In this document: piece after piece, positions 7,759 through 16,416 of the stretch
Numbering within the stretch: position 1 is the first letter of the stretch
Layout of the letters: each line of letters starts with the position of its first letter
Origin: Ferruginibacter sp.
Lineage (GTDB): Bacteria; Bacteroidota; Bacteroidia; Chitinophagales; Chitinophagaceae
Length of the DNA stretch: 18,138 nt
NCBI GenBank assembly: GCA_025362765.1
Contig: JANYFI010000541.1
Coordinates: 1 to 18,138 of the forward strand
Reading direction: 5' to 3'
Notes under the pieces: model-generated
What the model saw: the letters and a program-made list of their open reading frames with translations, nothing else
Told to the model about the DNA's origin: nothing
Databases searched by the model: none
Made by a program: the position numbers and the translations under genes

Positions 7759-8151
7759 ATGAAAATTTTATTCAGCTTTATAGCAGTTACAGCATTGCTG
7801 TTTGCAACACATTTAAATAGTTTTGCACAAATCAAAGGCACCATTATCTATGGAAAAATAATTTCTTTTGAAGAATCATTTCCAATTGAAGGCGTAGCCG
7901 TTGCAGTTAAAGGAACCAGCAATAGCACCGGCACACAAGCGGATGGTACCTTTAGCCTTACCGTTTCATCTGCGGATAAAACACTGGTGATAAGCGGAAA
8001 CGAATATCAAACAACAGAAGTAACCATTGCGCCCGATAAAACAGATTATGAAATTGTATTGCAACGCAAAAGCAATTCGCAGGCCAGTGTAAAAATTAGT
8101 TCATTACCTTCAACTAAATTTCAAATAACTGCTATTGCTGATGGTAGATAA
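7759..8151 (+). CDS. Small secreted CarboxypepD_reg-like beta-sandwich protein
   Basis: Protein of 130 aa with a clear Sec signal peptide (MKILFSFIAVTALLFATHLNSFAQ). The body resembles the carboxypeptidase-regulatory-like domain common at the N-terminus of SusC/TonB receptors: GKIISFEESFPIEGVAVAVKGT, then GTQADGTFSLTVSS, then LVISGNEYQTTEVTI. Here it stands alone, without a plug or barrel. It contains no cysteine in the mature part. It is the first structural gene of the operon behind the CCC leader, with 24 bp to the TlpA-like gene. Function unknown; an exported accessory or binding domain is the most that can be said. Confidence 0.75.
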   Translation: MKILFSFIAVTALLFATHLNSFAQIKGTIIYGKIISFEESFPIEGVAVAVKGTSNSTGTQADGTFSLTVSSADKTLVISGNEYQTTEVTIAPDKTDYEIVLQRKSNSQASVKISSLPSTKFQITAIADGR

Positions 8152-8175
8152 TATCAGCAAATAAATAATAAAAAT

Positions 8176-9384
8176 ATGCGGCTTCTTCTTTTATTCACAA
8201 GTGTGTTATTCGTTTTTACCACTACTGCGCAACAAGGCGGCTGGACTGCACAAATACACCGGCCTGATGGCAATGTGATTGTGTTTACTTTTAACTGGAA
8301 AACAGAAAATGGCAAACCCGTTTGGTACATAAAAAATGCAGCCGAAAAAATAAAAGTTCAAAACATTATCGCTGCCGGTGATTCGTTTATTGTACAGATG
8401 CCGGTTTTTGAATCCCAGTTCAGGATTGCGTTTGCTAACAATACCATCAATGGCGTATGGATAAAAAGAGGTGCGGTAAAAACACTGGTACTGCCTTTTA
8501 ATGCAACACCCGGCACTAACAGGTTTGCCTCCGGCGGTAATTCAACACAAAACATTTCAGGCAGATGGGCCGTAACTTTTGGGGAAGGTGCCGACGCTGA
8601 ATCGTCTGTTGCTGAATTTGTACAAAAAGGCAATTTGTTAACCGGCACTTTCCTGAATGCATCCGGCGATTACCGTTACCTGGAAGGTATTGTAACAAAA
8701 GACAGCTTATTACTTTCTGGCTTTGATGGCGGACATGCATTTCTTTTTAAGGCACTAATACAAGATGGTAATACTATCAGCAATGGAAAGTTATTTTCTG
8801 GCGGAGGCGGCAAGCAAAACTGGACAGCCGTAAAAAACAACGATGCAAAATTGGCTACGGAGTCTGTTGCCATGTTTAAAAAAGCCGGGCAGGAAAAATT
8901 GGATTTTACTTTTAAAAACCTGGAAGGCAAGCCGGTATCTATTAATGATGACCGCTTCAAAAACAAAGTGGTGATCATTCAGATTATGGGCAGCTGGTGC
9001 CCCAATTGTATGGATGAAACCGCCTTTTTAAGTGACTATTATAACAAGAACAAACAGCGTGGTGTAGAAATAATTGCATTGGCTTATGAGTACACAACAG
9101 ATTGGCAAAGATCACTTAACAGCCTTAAAAAATTTCAGCAACGCTTTAATGTGCAGTACCCTATTTTAAACACCGGGGTTACCGTAGGAGATAGTTTGAA
9201 AACAGAAAAAACATTGCCGCAGGTTACTGATATTAAGTCTTTTCCGTCCTCTATCATTCTTGATAAAAAAGGAAACATACGCAAGCTGGATACAGAATTC
9301 AATGGCCCTGCAACCGGCAGCCACTATACGGTGTATAAAAAAGAATTTGATCAAACCATCAGCGATTTGCTAAAAGAAAACTAA
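8176..9384 (+). CDS. Exported TlpA/ResA-like thiol-disulfide protein with N-terminal extension
   Basis: Protein of 402 aa. Residues 1-18 are a signal peptide ending TTTAQ. Residues ~20-225 form a beta-rich region with lipocalin-like segments (GRWAVTFGEG, GNLLTGTFLNASGDYRYLEG, GFDGGHAFLFKA) often found in front of TlpA domains in Bacteroidota. The thioredoxin-like domain runs from ~242, with VVIIQIMGSWCPNCMDE giving the redox pair Cys275/Cys278. The expected cis-Pro region is near SFPSSIILDKKGNIR. It should act in the periplasm on disulfides or as a peroxiredoxin/TlpA-like reductase. The DUF4395 membrane protein follows 23 bp later. Operon position behind a sulfur-type operator and Cys leader suggests a thiol or sulfur-linked role (inferred). 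Confidence 0.88.
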   Translation: MRLLLLFTSVLFVFTTTAQQGGWTAQIHRPDGNVIVFTFNWKTENGKPVWYIKNAAEKIKVQNIIAAGDSFIVQMPVFESQFRIAFANNTINGVWIKRGAVKTLVLPFNATPGTNRFASGGNSTQNISGRWAVTFGEGADAESSVAEFVQKGNLLTGTFLNASGDYRYLEGIVTKDSLLLSGFDGGHAFLFKALIQDGNTISNGKLFSGGGGKQNWTAVKNNDAKLATESVAMFKKAGQEKLDFTFKNLEGKPVSINDDRFKNKVVIIQIMGSWCPNCMDETAFLSDYYNKNKQRGVEIIALAYEYTTDWQRSLNSLKKFQQRFNVQYPILNTGVTVGDSLKTEKTLPQVTDIKSFPSSIILDKKGNIRKLDTEFNGPATGSHYTVYKKEFDQTISDLLKEN

Positions 9385-9407
9385 GCCTTATCATCAAATT
9401 AAAAACC

Positions 9408-9908
9408 ATGGCCAATAATAACATTGAATGCCCCGTAGATTTTGTTACCATTAATGAAAACAAGGCAAGGCTAACCGCAGGGCTCGTTTTTGTTCTTACA
9501 TTGATCTACATTTTTACAAGCCTGTGGATTATTCCTGCATTTTTACTGATCGACTTTTTTGTACGCGGCTTTAACTTCGCCAGTTACAGTTTGCTAGGTT
9601 TAGTAAGTGATCAACTGGTAACCATTTTTTCAATAAAACAAAAACCCACCGACCGTGCGCCGAAAAGATTCGCCGCAAAAATTGGCTTTCTTTTCTCCGC
9701 TGCCATTCTTGTTTTATTTTTTGTTGATTTAAAAAATACCGCATTGATAGTGGCCATCGTGCTGGCTACTTTCGCCTTGCTGGAATCTGCCTTTGGCTTT
9801 TGTGCAGGCTGCCATGTGTATAGTTTTTACAGCAAATTTTTAAAAAAGAAAACCGGTTCCGCCATGGTTGCACTATTCTTTTTACTGCTGAATACTTTGC
9901 TGCTTTAA
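9408..9908 (+). CDS. DUF4395 family integral membrane protein
   Basis: Protein of 166 aa with hydrophobic spans at about residues 24-54 (probably two), 92-107, 110-127 and a short C-terminal one (152-166). The N-terminal IECPVDFVTINENKARLTAG and the CxxC motif FGFCAGCHVYS (Cys132/Cys135) are characteristic of DUF4395. Cys8 near the N-terminus is also conserved in the family. These proteins often neighbour thioredoxin-fold or rhodanese genes, and here one follows a TlpA-like gene by 23 bp. A role in moving reducing equivalents or sulfur across the inner membrane is plausible but unproven. It is the last gene of the operon and converges on the FGE gene. I see no strong terminator in the 76-bp gap. 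Confidence 0.82.
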   Translation: MANNNIECPVDFVTINENKARLTAGLVFVLTLIYIFTSLWIIPAFLLIDFFVRGFNFASYSLLGLVSDQLVTIFSIKQKPTDRAPKRFAAKIGFLFSAAILVLFFVDLKNTALIVAIVLATFALLESAFGFCAGCHVYSFYSKFLKKKTGSAMVALFFLLLNTLLL

Positions 9909-9984
9909 TACTACGCTCATCACAAATTTATTAGACCCGTTTATTGCCGATAAGAGAATCGTAATTTTAGATGGAGCCCCATGG

Positions 9985-11121
9985 CTACCTCACCTGGTTC
10001 ACATTCTTCACACACCGGAAACCTAAATTATTGCCTGCGCTGGAAGTTTCGCCCTTGCCCCTGCTGCCTGCTTTGTACCGGATGCAATACTGATCGCTAC
10101 AGATAAATGAACCGCCACGTTGCACATGTTTTTCAAGCCCTGGCTCATCCGGATCAAAACTATCAGCTGGTCCTTTTGGATTATTGGCAGGACTGTTTTT
10201 ATAATAATCCGGCCGGTATAAATCACTGCACCATTCCCATACATTGCCATCCATATCGTACAATCCATACGGGTTGGCGGGAAAAGATTTTACAGGTGCC
10301 ACGCCGCTGTATCCATCTTCTTTTGTATTGTGGTCCGGAAAATTTCCCTGGTAAATATTGGCCACCCATTTACCGCCTGGTTTCAATTCGTTACCCCAAT
10401 AGTAGGTGGTGGCGGGTCTTCCAGCCCTTGCTGCATATTCCCATTCCGCTTCCGTGGGCAATCTTTTACCAGCCCATTTTGCATAGGCCGCCGCATCTGC
10501 ATAACATACCTGCACAACAGGTTCCTTTTCTTTACCTGCAATGGAACTGGCCGCTCCTTCGGGATGCTTCCAGTTAGCGCCGGGCAAATACACCCACCAC
10601 TGATAAGGGTCTTCCAGCGAAACAGGTTTTTCTGTTGGCGTAAATACAGCAGACCCAGGCAACAGCTTTTCTTTCGCAACGCCGGGATAATCTTTCGGAT
10701 TCAGGGAACGTTCGGCAATCGTTTTATAACCGGTAGCCTTCACAAATTTTTCAAACTGCGCATTGGTAACTTCGTGTTCATCCATCAGGAATGCCTTTAC
10801 CGTAACACTGTGAACAGGTTTGCAATCTTCATATTCAGCCGTACCCATCTTAAACGTTCCGCCAGGTATTAGCTTCATTTCTTCATTGAGGTCATTATCC
10901 TCAACAACAGCATTTTTAAATACAACACTGTTAAAAGCGAAAGAACGGGAACGCAGTTTCGCTGTGGTGTTTCCACACGCCAGGCAGCTTAATTTTTTAT
11001 TGGCAATTAAACCGGCTATTGCATGGCTGTCTGTTTTCTTTTTTGTAAAAGCCGTTACCAGGGCAATGCATGCAAAGCCTGCTGTAATAAGCATTGCATT
11101 TTTAAATTTCAACTCCGTCAT
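9985..11121 (-). CDS. Formylglycine-generating enzyme (SUMF1 family) with N-terminal signal/anchor
   Basis: Copper-dependent oxidase family that turns the sulfatase Cys into formylglycine. From the ATG at 11119-11121 it is 378 aa. Family blocks are present in order: MKLIPGGTFKMGT, HSVTVKAFLMDEHEVTNAQF, PVVQVCYADAAAYAKWAGKRLPTEAEWEYAAR, GLYDMDGNVWEWCSD and NNLGFRCV. The catalytic pair in RGGSFICSDQYCIRYKAGSR corresponds to human Cys336/Cys341 and is Cys341/Cys346 here, so it looks like a true FGE and not one of the many cysteine-less SUMF1 relatives. Residues ~8-28 are hydrophobic (AMLITAGFACIALVTAF), suggesting export or anchoring. A CLAC motif sits in the linker. An upstream ATG (11182-11184) would overlap the preceding sulfatase; I chose the start 22 bp after that stop. 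Last gene of the sulfatase operon. Confidence 0.9.
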   Translation of the reverse strand: MTELKFKNAMLITAGFACIALVTAFTKKKTDSHAIAGLIANKKLSCLACGNTTAKLRSRSFAFNSVVFKNAVVEDNDLNEEMKLIPGGTFKMGTAEYEDCKPVHSVTVKAFLMDEHEVTNAQFEKFVKATGYKTIAERSLNPKDYPGVAKEKLLPGSAVFTPTEKPVSLEDPYQWWVYLPGANWKHPEGAASSIAGKEKEPVVQVCYADAAAYAKWAGKRLPTEAEWEYAARAGRPATTYYWGNELKPGGKWVANIYQGNFPDHNTKEDGYSGVAPVKSFPANPYGLYDMDGNVWEWCSDLYRPDYYKNSPANNPKGPADSFDPDEPGLEKHVQRGGSFICSDQYCIRYKAGSRGKGETSSAGNNLGFRCVKNVNQVR

Positions 11122-11143
11122 TTGATGTGTATTAATATTGTAG

Positions 11144-12586
11144 TTATTGGTCTTGTTTAAATGGAAACAATGCTGATGGCGCATGCGCTTTGTCCATCAG
11201 CAATTTCAATTCCTTCGCTTTACCAGGATATCGAAATGCAAGGTTATTTTTTTCACCCGGGTCTTTTGACAAATCGTATAATTCAATGGGGCCGGCCGGC
11301 AGAGAATCCACCTGTAACCTAATGGCTTTCCAGTTGCCTCGCCTTACCGCCTGCTTACCGCCCTGTTCATGAAACTCCCAGTAAAGGTAATCGTGATTTT
11401 GCTGCGGATGTTTTGCTGCAAGCGTTGCAAGAAATGAAATACCATCTGTTGGTTGAACAGACTTGACATTTGCCAGGTCAGCAAAAGTGGAAAACAAATC
11501 CCAGAACGCACCGACATGCTGTGTAGTTGCGCCCGCCTTTATTACACCATTCCAACTGGCAATAAAAGGGATGTGAGTACCGCCTTCTGTGAGGTCGCGT
11601 TTTGTACCCCGAAAACCGCCGCCACTGTTAAAAAAAACCGGATCAGCACCGCCTTCAATATGGGGACCGTTATCACTTGTAAAAATGATCAGTGTATTTT
11701 TTTCCAATCCCTTTTCTTTTAATTTGGCAACCACTTGTCCTACATAAGCATCAAGCCTGCTCACCATCGCAGCGAACGTTGCATGCGGATATTGCTGTGA
11801 TGTGTATCCATCGGACAATGCACCGGCGCCATAATCATCGCCCTTGTAAGGTGTTTCTTTAAACCGGCCTTTGTAGTATTGAAAAATGCTATCATCCGGC
11901 ACCGCCAATTCCGCATGTGGTAAGGTGTAAGGTAAAAATAAAAAGAAAGGCTTGCTTCCATCATCCGCACTGATAAAATCAATGGCCTGCTGCTGAATCA
12001 AATCTGGTGCATATTGCTTTTGTTGTAAAAAACCGGCATTTCCTTTGAGTGTTATTTCCTGTTGATTGCTCCACAAATGCGTTGGATAATAACGGTGGGC
12101 CAAACTCTGGCAATTATACCCATAAAAAATATCAAAGCCATGTTTATTGGGGTCGCCGGATGACCCTACAGGCCCTAATCCCCATTTACCAAAAGCGCCT
12201 GTTCTGTAGCCTGCCTGCTTTAATATTTCTGTAAAAGTAATGATGGAATCCGGTATGGGTTGCTGGCCTTCAGGTGATACGCCTACGTTACCACGTATGT
12301 AAGTATGCCCCGTATGCAGGCCCGTCAGCAAGGCTGATCTTGATGGCGCACATACGGTGGCACCGGCATAAAACTGTTTAAATACCATACCGCCTTTTGC
12401 CAGTTGATCGATGTTGGGAGTTCGTATTAATTTTTGCCCGTTAATGCCAATATCTCCATACCCAAGATCATCCGCTAAAATGAATACGATGTTTGGTGTT
12501 GTATCATGCGTTTGTGCGATGCCTTGCATTAACCATAAAGTGAGCAGGCTGATAATTAGTAAACGCTGATTTGTTTTTTTCTTCAT
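11144..12586 (-). CDS. Exported formylglycine-dependent sulfatase
   Basis: Type I sulfatase of 480 aa. A signal peptide covers residues ~1-25 (KKKTNQRLLIISLLTLWLMQGIAQ). Metal ligands are Asp39-Asp40 in ILADDLGYGD. The signature VCAPSRSALLTGLHTGHTYIRGN carries Cys79, the formylglycine site. The second metal site is FTSDNGPHIEGG. The HTYIRGN motif and the short C-terminal region (ELYDLSKDPGEKNNLA) resemble arylsulfatases of the polysaccharide-degrading kind in Bacteroidota and Planctomycetota. It is clearly a different subfamily from the sulfatases at both window ends. It is 38 bp downstream of another sulfatase and 22 bp upstream of FGE. Substrate not determinable here. Confidence 0.92.
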   Translation of the reverse strand: MKKKTNQRLLIISLLTLWLMQGIAQTHDTTPNIVFILADDLGYGDIGINGQKLIRTPNIDQLAKGGMVFKQFYAGATVCAPSRSALLTGLHTGHTYIRGNVGVSPEGQQPIPDSIITFTEILKQAGYRTGAFGKWGLGPVGSSGDPNKHGFDIFYGYNCQSLAHRYYPTHLWSNQQEITLKGNAGFLQQKQYAPDLIQQQAIDFISADDGSKPFFLFLPYTLPHAELAVPDDSIFQYYKGRFKETPYKGDDYGAGALSDGYTSQQYPHATFAAMVSRLDAYVGQVVAKLKEKGLEKNTLIIFTSDNGPHIEGGADPVFFNSGGGFRGTKRDLTEGGTHIPFIASWNGVIKAGATTQHVGAFWDLFSTFADLANVKSVQPTDGISFLATLAAKHPQQNHDYLYWEFHEQGGKQAVRRGNWKAIRLQVDSLPAGPIELYDLSKDPGEKNNLAFRYPGKAKELKLLMDKAHAPSALFPFKQDQ

Positions 12587-12624
12587 GTTAAATAAATATC
12601 CTTGTTAAAATATCGTGGTAATAA

Positions 12625-14055
12625 TTATTGCCGGATGTAATCCCGGTAGCCGTTCCAAAAAACACCGTCGTCGCCGGTGGTTGCTTTGCTTTGTAATAAT
12701 TGCCGGCGAAGCAATATCAATTGCTTGTGATACGCCACATCATTAAAAAGATTGTTGATTTCTGCAGGATCATTTTTAAGATCAAATAACTGCGTGGTTC
12801 TCTTTCCCGCAACATTATATTCTATCAGTTTGTATTGTTCATTGCGCACCGCCCGCTGAAATTCCCGGTACCGGAAGTAAGCCGTTTGCCTAACCTTTTT
12901 ATTGCCATCTTTAATTACGTTTACAAGACTGCTGCCATCAACTGTTGCTGGCTTTTGCACGCCCGTTAATTCGCACAGCGTAGGGAAAATATCCAGCAGG
13001 TAAACAAATGCATTACGCCGCTGATTTTTCGGAATGCCCGGCCCACTAATGATAAGCGGGATATTTACACTGTGCTCATATACATTTTGTTTTCCCATTA
13101 AACCATGTTGCCCTAATGCTAACCCATTATCACCTGCAAAAACAATGATGGTATTGTCATACTGACCTGATTCTTTTAGTGCCTTTATTATCCTTCCCAC
13201 CTGGTTATCCAGGTGCGTAATCATTGCATAATAATCACGCAGGTGCAATTTAATTTCTTCCGCTGTTCTTGGCAATGCCGCCAGTAATTCATCTCTCACT
13301 TTTAATTCACCATTATCAAACGGATGTTGTGGCATAAAATTAACGGGCAATGAAATTTTCGCCGTATCATATAAATTAGTGTACTCCGGGTAAGATGTTC
13401 TTGGATCGTGCGGCGACGTAAAAGCTACATACAAAAAGAAGGGTTTTTTATCAGCCCGTTGTAAATAAGCAATGGCATCATCTGCAAATAATTCGCTCGC
13501 ATTTTTACCGGCATTGATGTGCGGCTGGCCATGAATACTGTCAGCTTTGTATTGCCGCGTTGAGTCGAATTTCCAGACAGGAATATTAAAGTGATCAGAC
13601 ATACCTCCAAAGAAAATATCAGCTCCGGATGAAAAATTTCTTGCGTATGAGTCAGGGCCGTTATGCCATTTACCAATACCGTGTGCATCGTACCCTTTCT
13701 GTTGCAGCCATTCTCCCAGCTGTATATCTTTTGCAGGAATAGTACTTCCATCACCTGCTAAATGATACACATATTTACCGGTCATAATCATTGCCCGGCT
13801 TGGTGCACATACGGCACCCTGAGCGCCGCCCATGATATAGGCATGGGTAAAAGCGGTGCCATTCTTTACCAGTTCATCCATGTTGGGAGTTATAATTTCT
13901 TTATTCCCCAATGCATGTATGGTAGTCGCCCTTTGATCATCTGTGAGTAAAAATAAAATATTGTATTTCTTTACCAGGCCATGTTGCTGCGCAATCAATT
14001 GGGTGTTAGCGGCAGTCAGCAAAATGCAGACAGCTATCTTTTTTAGGAAAATCAT
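12625..14055 (-). CDS. Exported formylglycine-dependent sulfatase
   Basis: Type I sulfatase of 476 aa from the ATG at 14053-14055, chosen because it gives a clean signal peptide (MIFLKKIAVCILLTAANTQ). ATGs further up at 14070 and 14088 add only a polar stretch. Metal ligands are Asp39-Asp40 in LLTDDQRA. The signature AVCAPSRAMIMTGKY carries Cys83 for formylglycine. The second site is FAGDNGLALGQHGLMGKQN. This last motif and VNIPLIISGPGIP resemble the choline-sulfatase/heparan-type sulfatases acting on small or sugar sulfates. A -7-like TACTTTTG precedes it, so it may have its own promoter within the cluster. Substrate unknown. Confidence 0.9.
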   Translation of the reverse strand: MIFLKKIAVCILLTAANTQLIAQQHGLVKKYNILFLLTDDQRATTIHALGNKEIITPNMDELVKNGTAFTHAYIMGGAQGAVCAPSRAMIMTGKYVYHLAGDGSTIPAKDIQLGEWLQQKGYDAHGIGKWHNGPDSYARNFSSGADIFFGGMSDHFNIPVWKFDSTRQYKADSIHGQPHINAGKNASELFADDAIAYLQRADKKPFFLYVAFTSPHDPRTSYPEYTNLYDTAKISLPVNFMPQHPFDNGELKVRDELLAALPRTAEEIKLHLRDYYAMITHLDNQVGRIIKALKESGQYDNTIIVFAGDNGLALGQHGLMGKQNVYEHSVNIPLIISGPGIPKNQRRNAFVYLLDIFPTLCELTGVQKPATVDGSSLVNVIKDGNKKVRQTAYFRYREFQRAVRNEQYKLIEYNVAGKRTTQLFDLKNDPAEINNLFNDVAYHKQLILLRRQLLQSKATTGDDGVFWNGYRDYIRQ

Positions 14056-14136
14056 TTTATGTTTTTGCATGAGAAAAAAAAGCATCAATCAGCTACGCCG
14101 ACAATAAACCGCCACGACATATCGCTTATTTTTCTT

Positions 14137-14144
14137 CAAAAGTA
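14137..14144 (-). promoter_or_regulatory. Possible -7 promoter element before the 12625-14055 sulfatase
   Basis: On the minus strand TACTTTTG matches TAnnTTTG, about 80 bp before the sulfatase start in the 202-bp gap after the substrate-binding protein gene. The only TTG-like -33 partner is ~25 bp away, longer than usual. Weak single-motif evidence; no operator copy is present in this gap. Confidence 0.3.
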
Positions 14145-14257
14145 CAGCAGTTATTCCATGCAGCGATGCCAATTTATTTACTGTAGTCAATGGTAATTTC
14201 TTTTGATGAACGTCAGCATCAATTATCCCGCTACATCATCACATCTCCTGGCATTTT

Positions 14258-15235
14258 TTAGTGAGTATCAGTTTTGATCGTGCTCTTGACAGCATTACTT
14301 TTTAATGCCGCCAATGAAGGCGTACATGATTTTAACACTGTGGTTTTAGCAAGCAGGTTTTGCGATTCTTTAGTGCTGGAAGCGCTTAAATTCAGCAGAC
14401 CAAAATGATGATTAAATTGCCTGCCTTTTGTGATTATCCAGGATAAAAAATCAGTCACCTGCTGGTGATTTTTTGTAGCGCTAAAAATTACGTTTACATT
14501 TTCCGTTGGTATCTTAGGGTGATTTGTTTTTTCAACAAATGACAATACCCCATCCAATGTAGAATATATTTTTTCATCGGCATCTATCTTTCCATTTTCG
14601 TTCAGATCAATCGGCATGATGGCGATGCTGTCATTTACTTTTCTTGTCTGTATATTGTAGATAATACCAAGGCTGTTATGAGACACCGCATTCACATCTG
14701 CTTTTACAGCTTCCAGTAAATCCTGGTCATCGCCCGCTACAGCCCTTCCCTTTATATCCTCATGTTCGCTACCAAAATGATTGGCGAATGCAACGGAGGA
14801 GCAGGCTGCTTTTTGGCGCTTGTACACAGTGAACGGGCTGTTAAAACCATTTGCACCAGCTGTTGTATCCGTAAAATAAATCTGCCTGAAAGCGACGTCA
14901 GTAAAACCTTTCCGGGTAACGGTATTGATATCTGGCCTTGCGCTGTTTACAACCGACAATTGTACATAGCGTGCCAAAGCAATACTGGCTTGCCCTTCCT
15001 TTACATCACCAGGTTTCAGTATGTGCGATGCAATCAATATATCCGCACTGTCGGCTGGTATGCCGGATGAAATAATTATACTAACCTCCGGATGAATTTT
15101 CCTGTACTCATCCGCCCATTTTTTAAATACCGGAAAAGTAAACCTTGTGCCTGTTATGCGAAGCGTGGAAGAAGTTTGTGCTTTACTCATTGTGGTAACT
15201 ACTACCAGAAGGGCGAACAACATTGTCTTTTTCAT
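14258..15235 (-). CDS. PstS-like periplasmic substrate-binding protein with EF-hand loop
   Basis: Protein of 325 aa with a signal peptide (KKTMLFALLVVVTTMSKAQ). The body has the layout of the PstS/PBP-like fold: LRITGTRFTFPVFKKWADEYRK, SGIPADSADILIAS, and SLGIIYNIQTRK near the second lobe. Residues 210-221, DLNENGKIDADE, are a textbook EF-hand calcium loop (D, N, N, G, I, D, E at positions 1, 3, 5, 6, 8, 9, 12). No ABC transporter permease or ATPase genes are next to it, so it is an orphan binding protein. It sits among sulfatases, so an oxyanion ligand such as sulfate or phosphate is plausible but not shown. Spacing to the desaturase gene is 69 bp. Confidence 0.75.
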   Translation of the reverse strand: MKKTMLFALLVVVTTMSKAQTSSTLRITGTRFTFPVFKKWADEYRKIHPEVSIIISSGIPADSADILIASHILKPGDVKEGQASIALARYVQLSVVNSARPDINTVTRKGFTDVAFRQIYFTDTTAGANGFNSPFTVYKRQKAACSSVAFANHFGSEHEDIKGRAVAGDDQDLLEAVKADVNAVSHNSLGIIYNIQTRKVNDSIAIMPIDLNENGKIDADEKIYSTLDGVLSFVEKTNHPKIPTENVNVIFSATKNHQQVTDFLSWIITKGRQFNHHFGLLNLSASSTKESQNLLAKTTVLKSCTPSLAALKSNAVKSTIKTDTH

Positions 15236-15304
15236 TATTCTATTTTAAAAGCACAATGGCCGCATAAAACGACCATCATGCTGTGTTACCAAAACCTACA
15301 ATTA

Positions 15305-16405
15305 TTATGCGAGTGCTTCTTTATAAGATTGTTGATGGATCGGTATTTCGCTTTCTTCCGATTCCTGCGCTTCAATTTCATCACCTACTTCCGGCCCGTT
15401 GGCGGAAAGTTCACTGCCTGCTACCTTCGACTTGAAGATGGGCCATAAAAATTGTGCATACCATTCTTCCTGTTTATAAAATTTAATACCAAATGTTTGA
15501 GGATACCTGCGGGTGATGATGCCTGTTTTAAAAATCACATCCCACAAAAAAAACATGTTGCCAAAATTGCCTTTATAGTTTCCTACGCCGTCACCAACTG
15601 TATCTGCATGGTGCGACTGGTGCGTGGCTGGTGTGGATATTAATCTTTCCAATACCCAGGCTACCGGCCGCAGTGCTTTGTATTTGTAAAAAGGTTTATC
15701 CCAGGCAATGCTTGAATGCGCAGAAAGGGTGATAAAAGATTTGATAACAGTAACAACCAATGCAGGCACACCAAGCCCTAAATAAACGAGTGCAGCCGTT
15801 AAATATATCTGCGAAAAGAAAACAGTATAAATAAAATTCTGCCTGCTTGCCATGGCCATGCCCATGTAAGGTGCCGAGTGGTGCGTACGGTGAAAACGCC
15901 ATAAAAAAGGCACCTGATGATGCAGGCGGTGGTACCAGTATTGCGTAAGATCATCGGCGACAGCGATGATAAAAAAGCCCGCCCAGAAAGGCACCCACGA
16001 AAACTCGTTGGCAATGCCGGGTAACACAAACGGTAATAATTTTAAGCTAAAAAAAGCAGTCACCGGAGGCAGTAAAAACTTGGGCGCTAAAAAACAAACG
16101 ATGTCAATCTTGCGTTCACTTTTTGTCCATTTATTGTCGTATAAACCAAGTGCGAATTCTATTGCACCCAGCACCAACACGATTACAAAAAAGCCCCATG
16201 ACCGTATATTTTTTAGTGCCGGCTCTAAAAACTTAAACACTGCCGGCACATCTACATTGGCCGGCTGATGCGTATTGTTTACCCAGGGTGTTTGACCCTT
16301 GATTGCGAAGTATGTAAACAACGCTACCACGGGAAGTGCGTAAATGAAAAGGCTTACGCTAATGTCTTTCCCTATTTTTCTTGCTAAAACTTTATCCAGC
16401 GCCAT
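15305..16405 (-). CDS. Fatty acid hydroxylase / sterol desaturase family membrane protein
   Basis: Integral membrane di-iron oxygenase family protein, 366 aa from the ATG at 16403-16405. The histidine clusters are complete: HRLHH (His159, 162, 163), HRTHH (His172, 175, 176) and HQSHH (His262, 265, 266). Hydrophobic spans lie at ~17-35, 69-90, 103-130, 138-152 and 193-228. The C-terminal ~40 residues are acidic (EVGDEIEAQESEESEIP). The longer reading from 16543 runs through a separate 40-aa gene and has no membrane character at its start, so I reject it. Family members hydroxylate or desaturate lipids, sterols or carotenoids; the substrate here is unknown. Its place inside a sulfatase operon is unusual and could relate to sulfated lipids (speculative). 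Confidence 0.85.
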   Translation of the reverse strand: MALDKVLARKIGKDISVSLFIYALPVVALFTYFAIKGQTPWVNNTHQPANVDVPAVFKFLEPALKNIRSWGFFVIVLVLGAIEFALGLYDNKWTKSERKIDIVCFLAPKFLLPPVTAFFSLKLLPFVLPGIANEFSWVPFWAGFFIIAVADDLTQYWYHRLHHQVPFLWRFHRTHHSAPYMGMAMASRQNFIYTVFFSQIYLTAALVYLGLGVPALVVTVIKSFITLSAHSSIAWDKPFYKYKALRPVAWVLERLISTPATHQSHHADTVGDGVGNYKGNFGNMFFLWDVIFKTGIITRRYPQTFGIKFYKQEEWYAQFLWPIFKSKVAGSELSANGPEVGDEIEAQESEESEIPIHQQSYKEALA

Positions 16406-16416
16406 AATAGTTTGTT

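Noticed and set aside
9909..9984. Terminator between the DUF4395 and FGE genes
   Set aside because: Only a 4-bp pairing (AGCC/GGCT) without a T-tract is visible, too weak to call.
10330..10872. 180-aa plus-strand ORF opposite FGE
   Set aside because: Antisense shadow of the conserved FGE catalytic domain.
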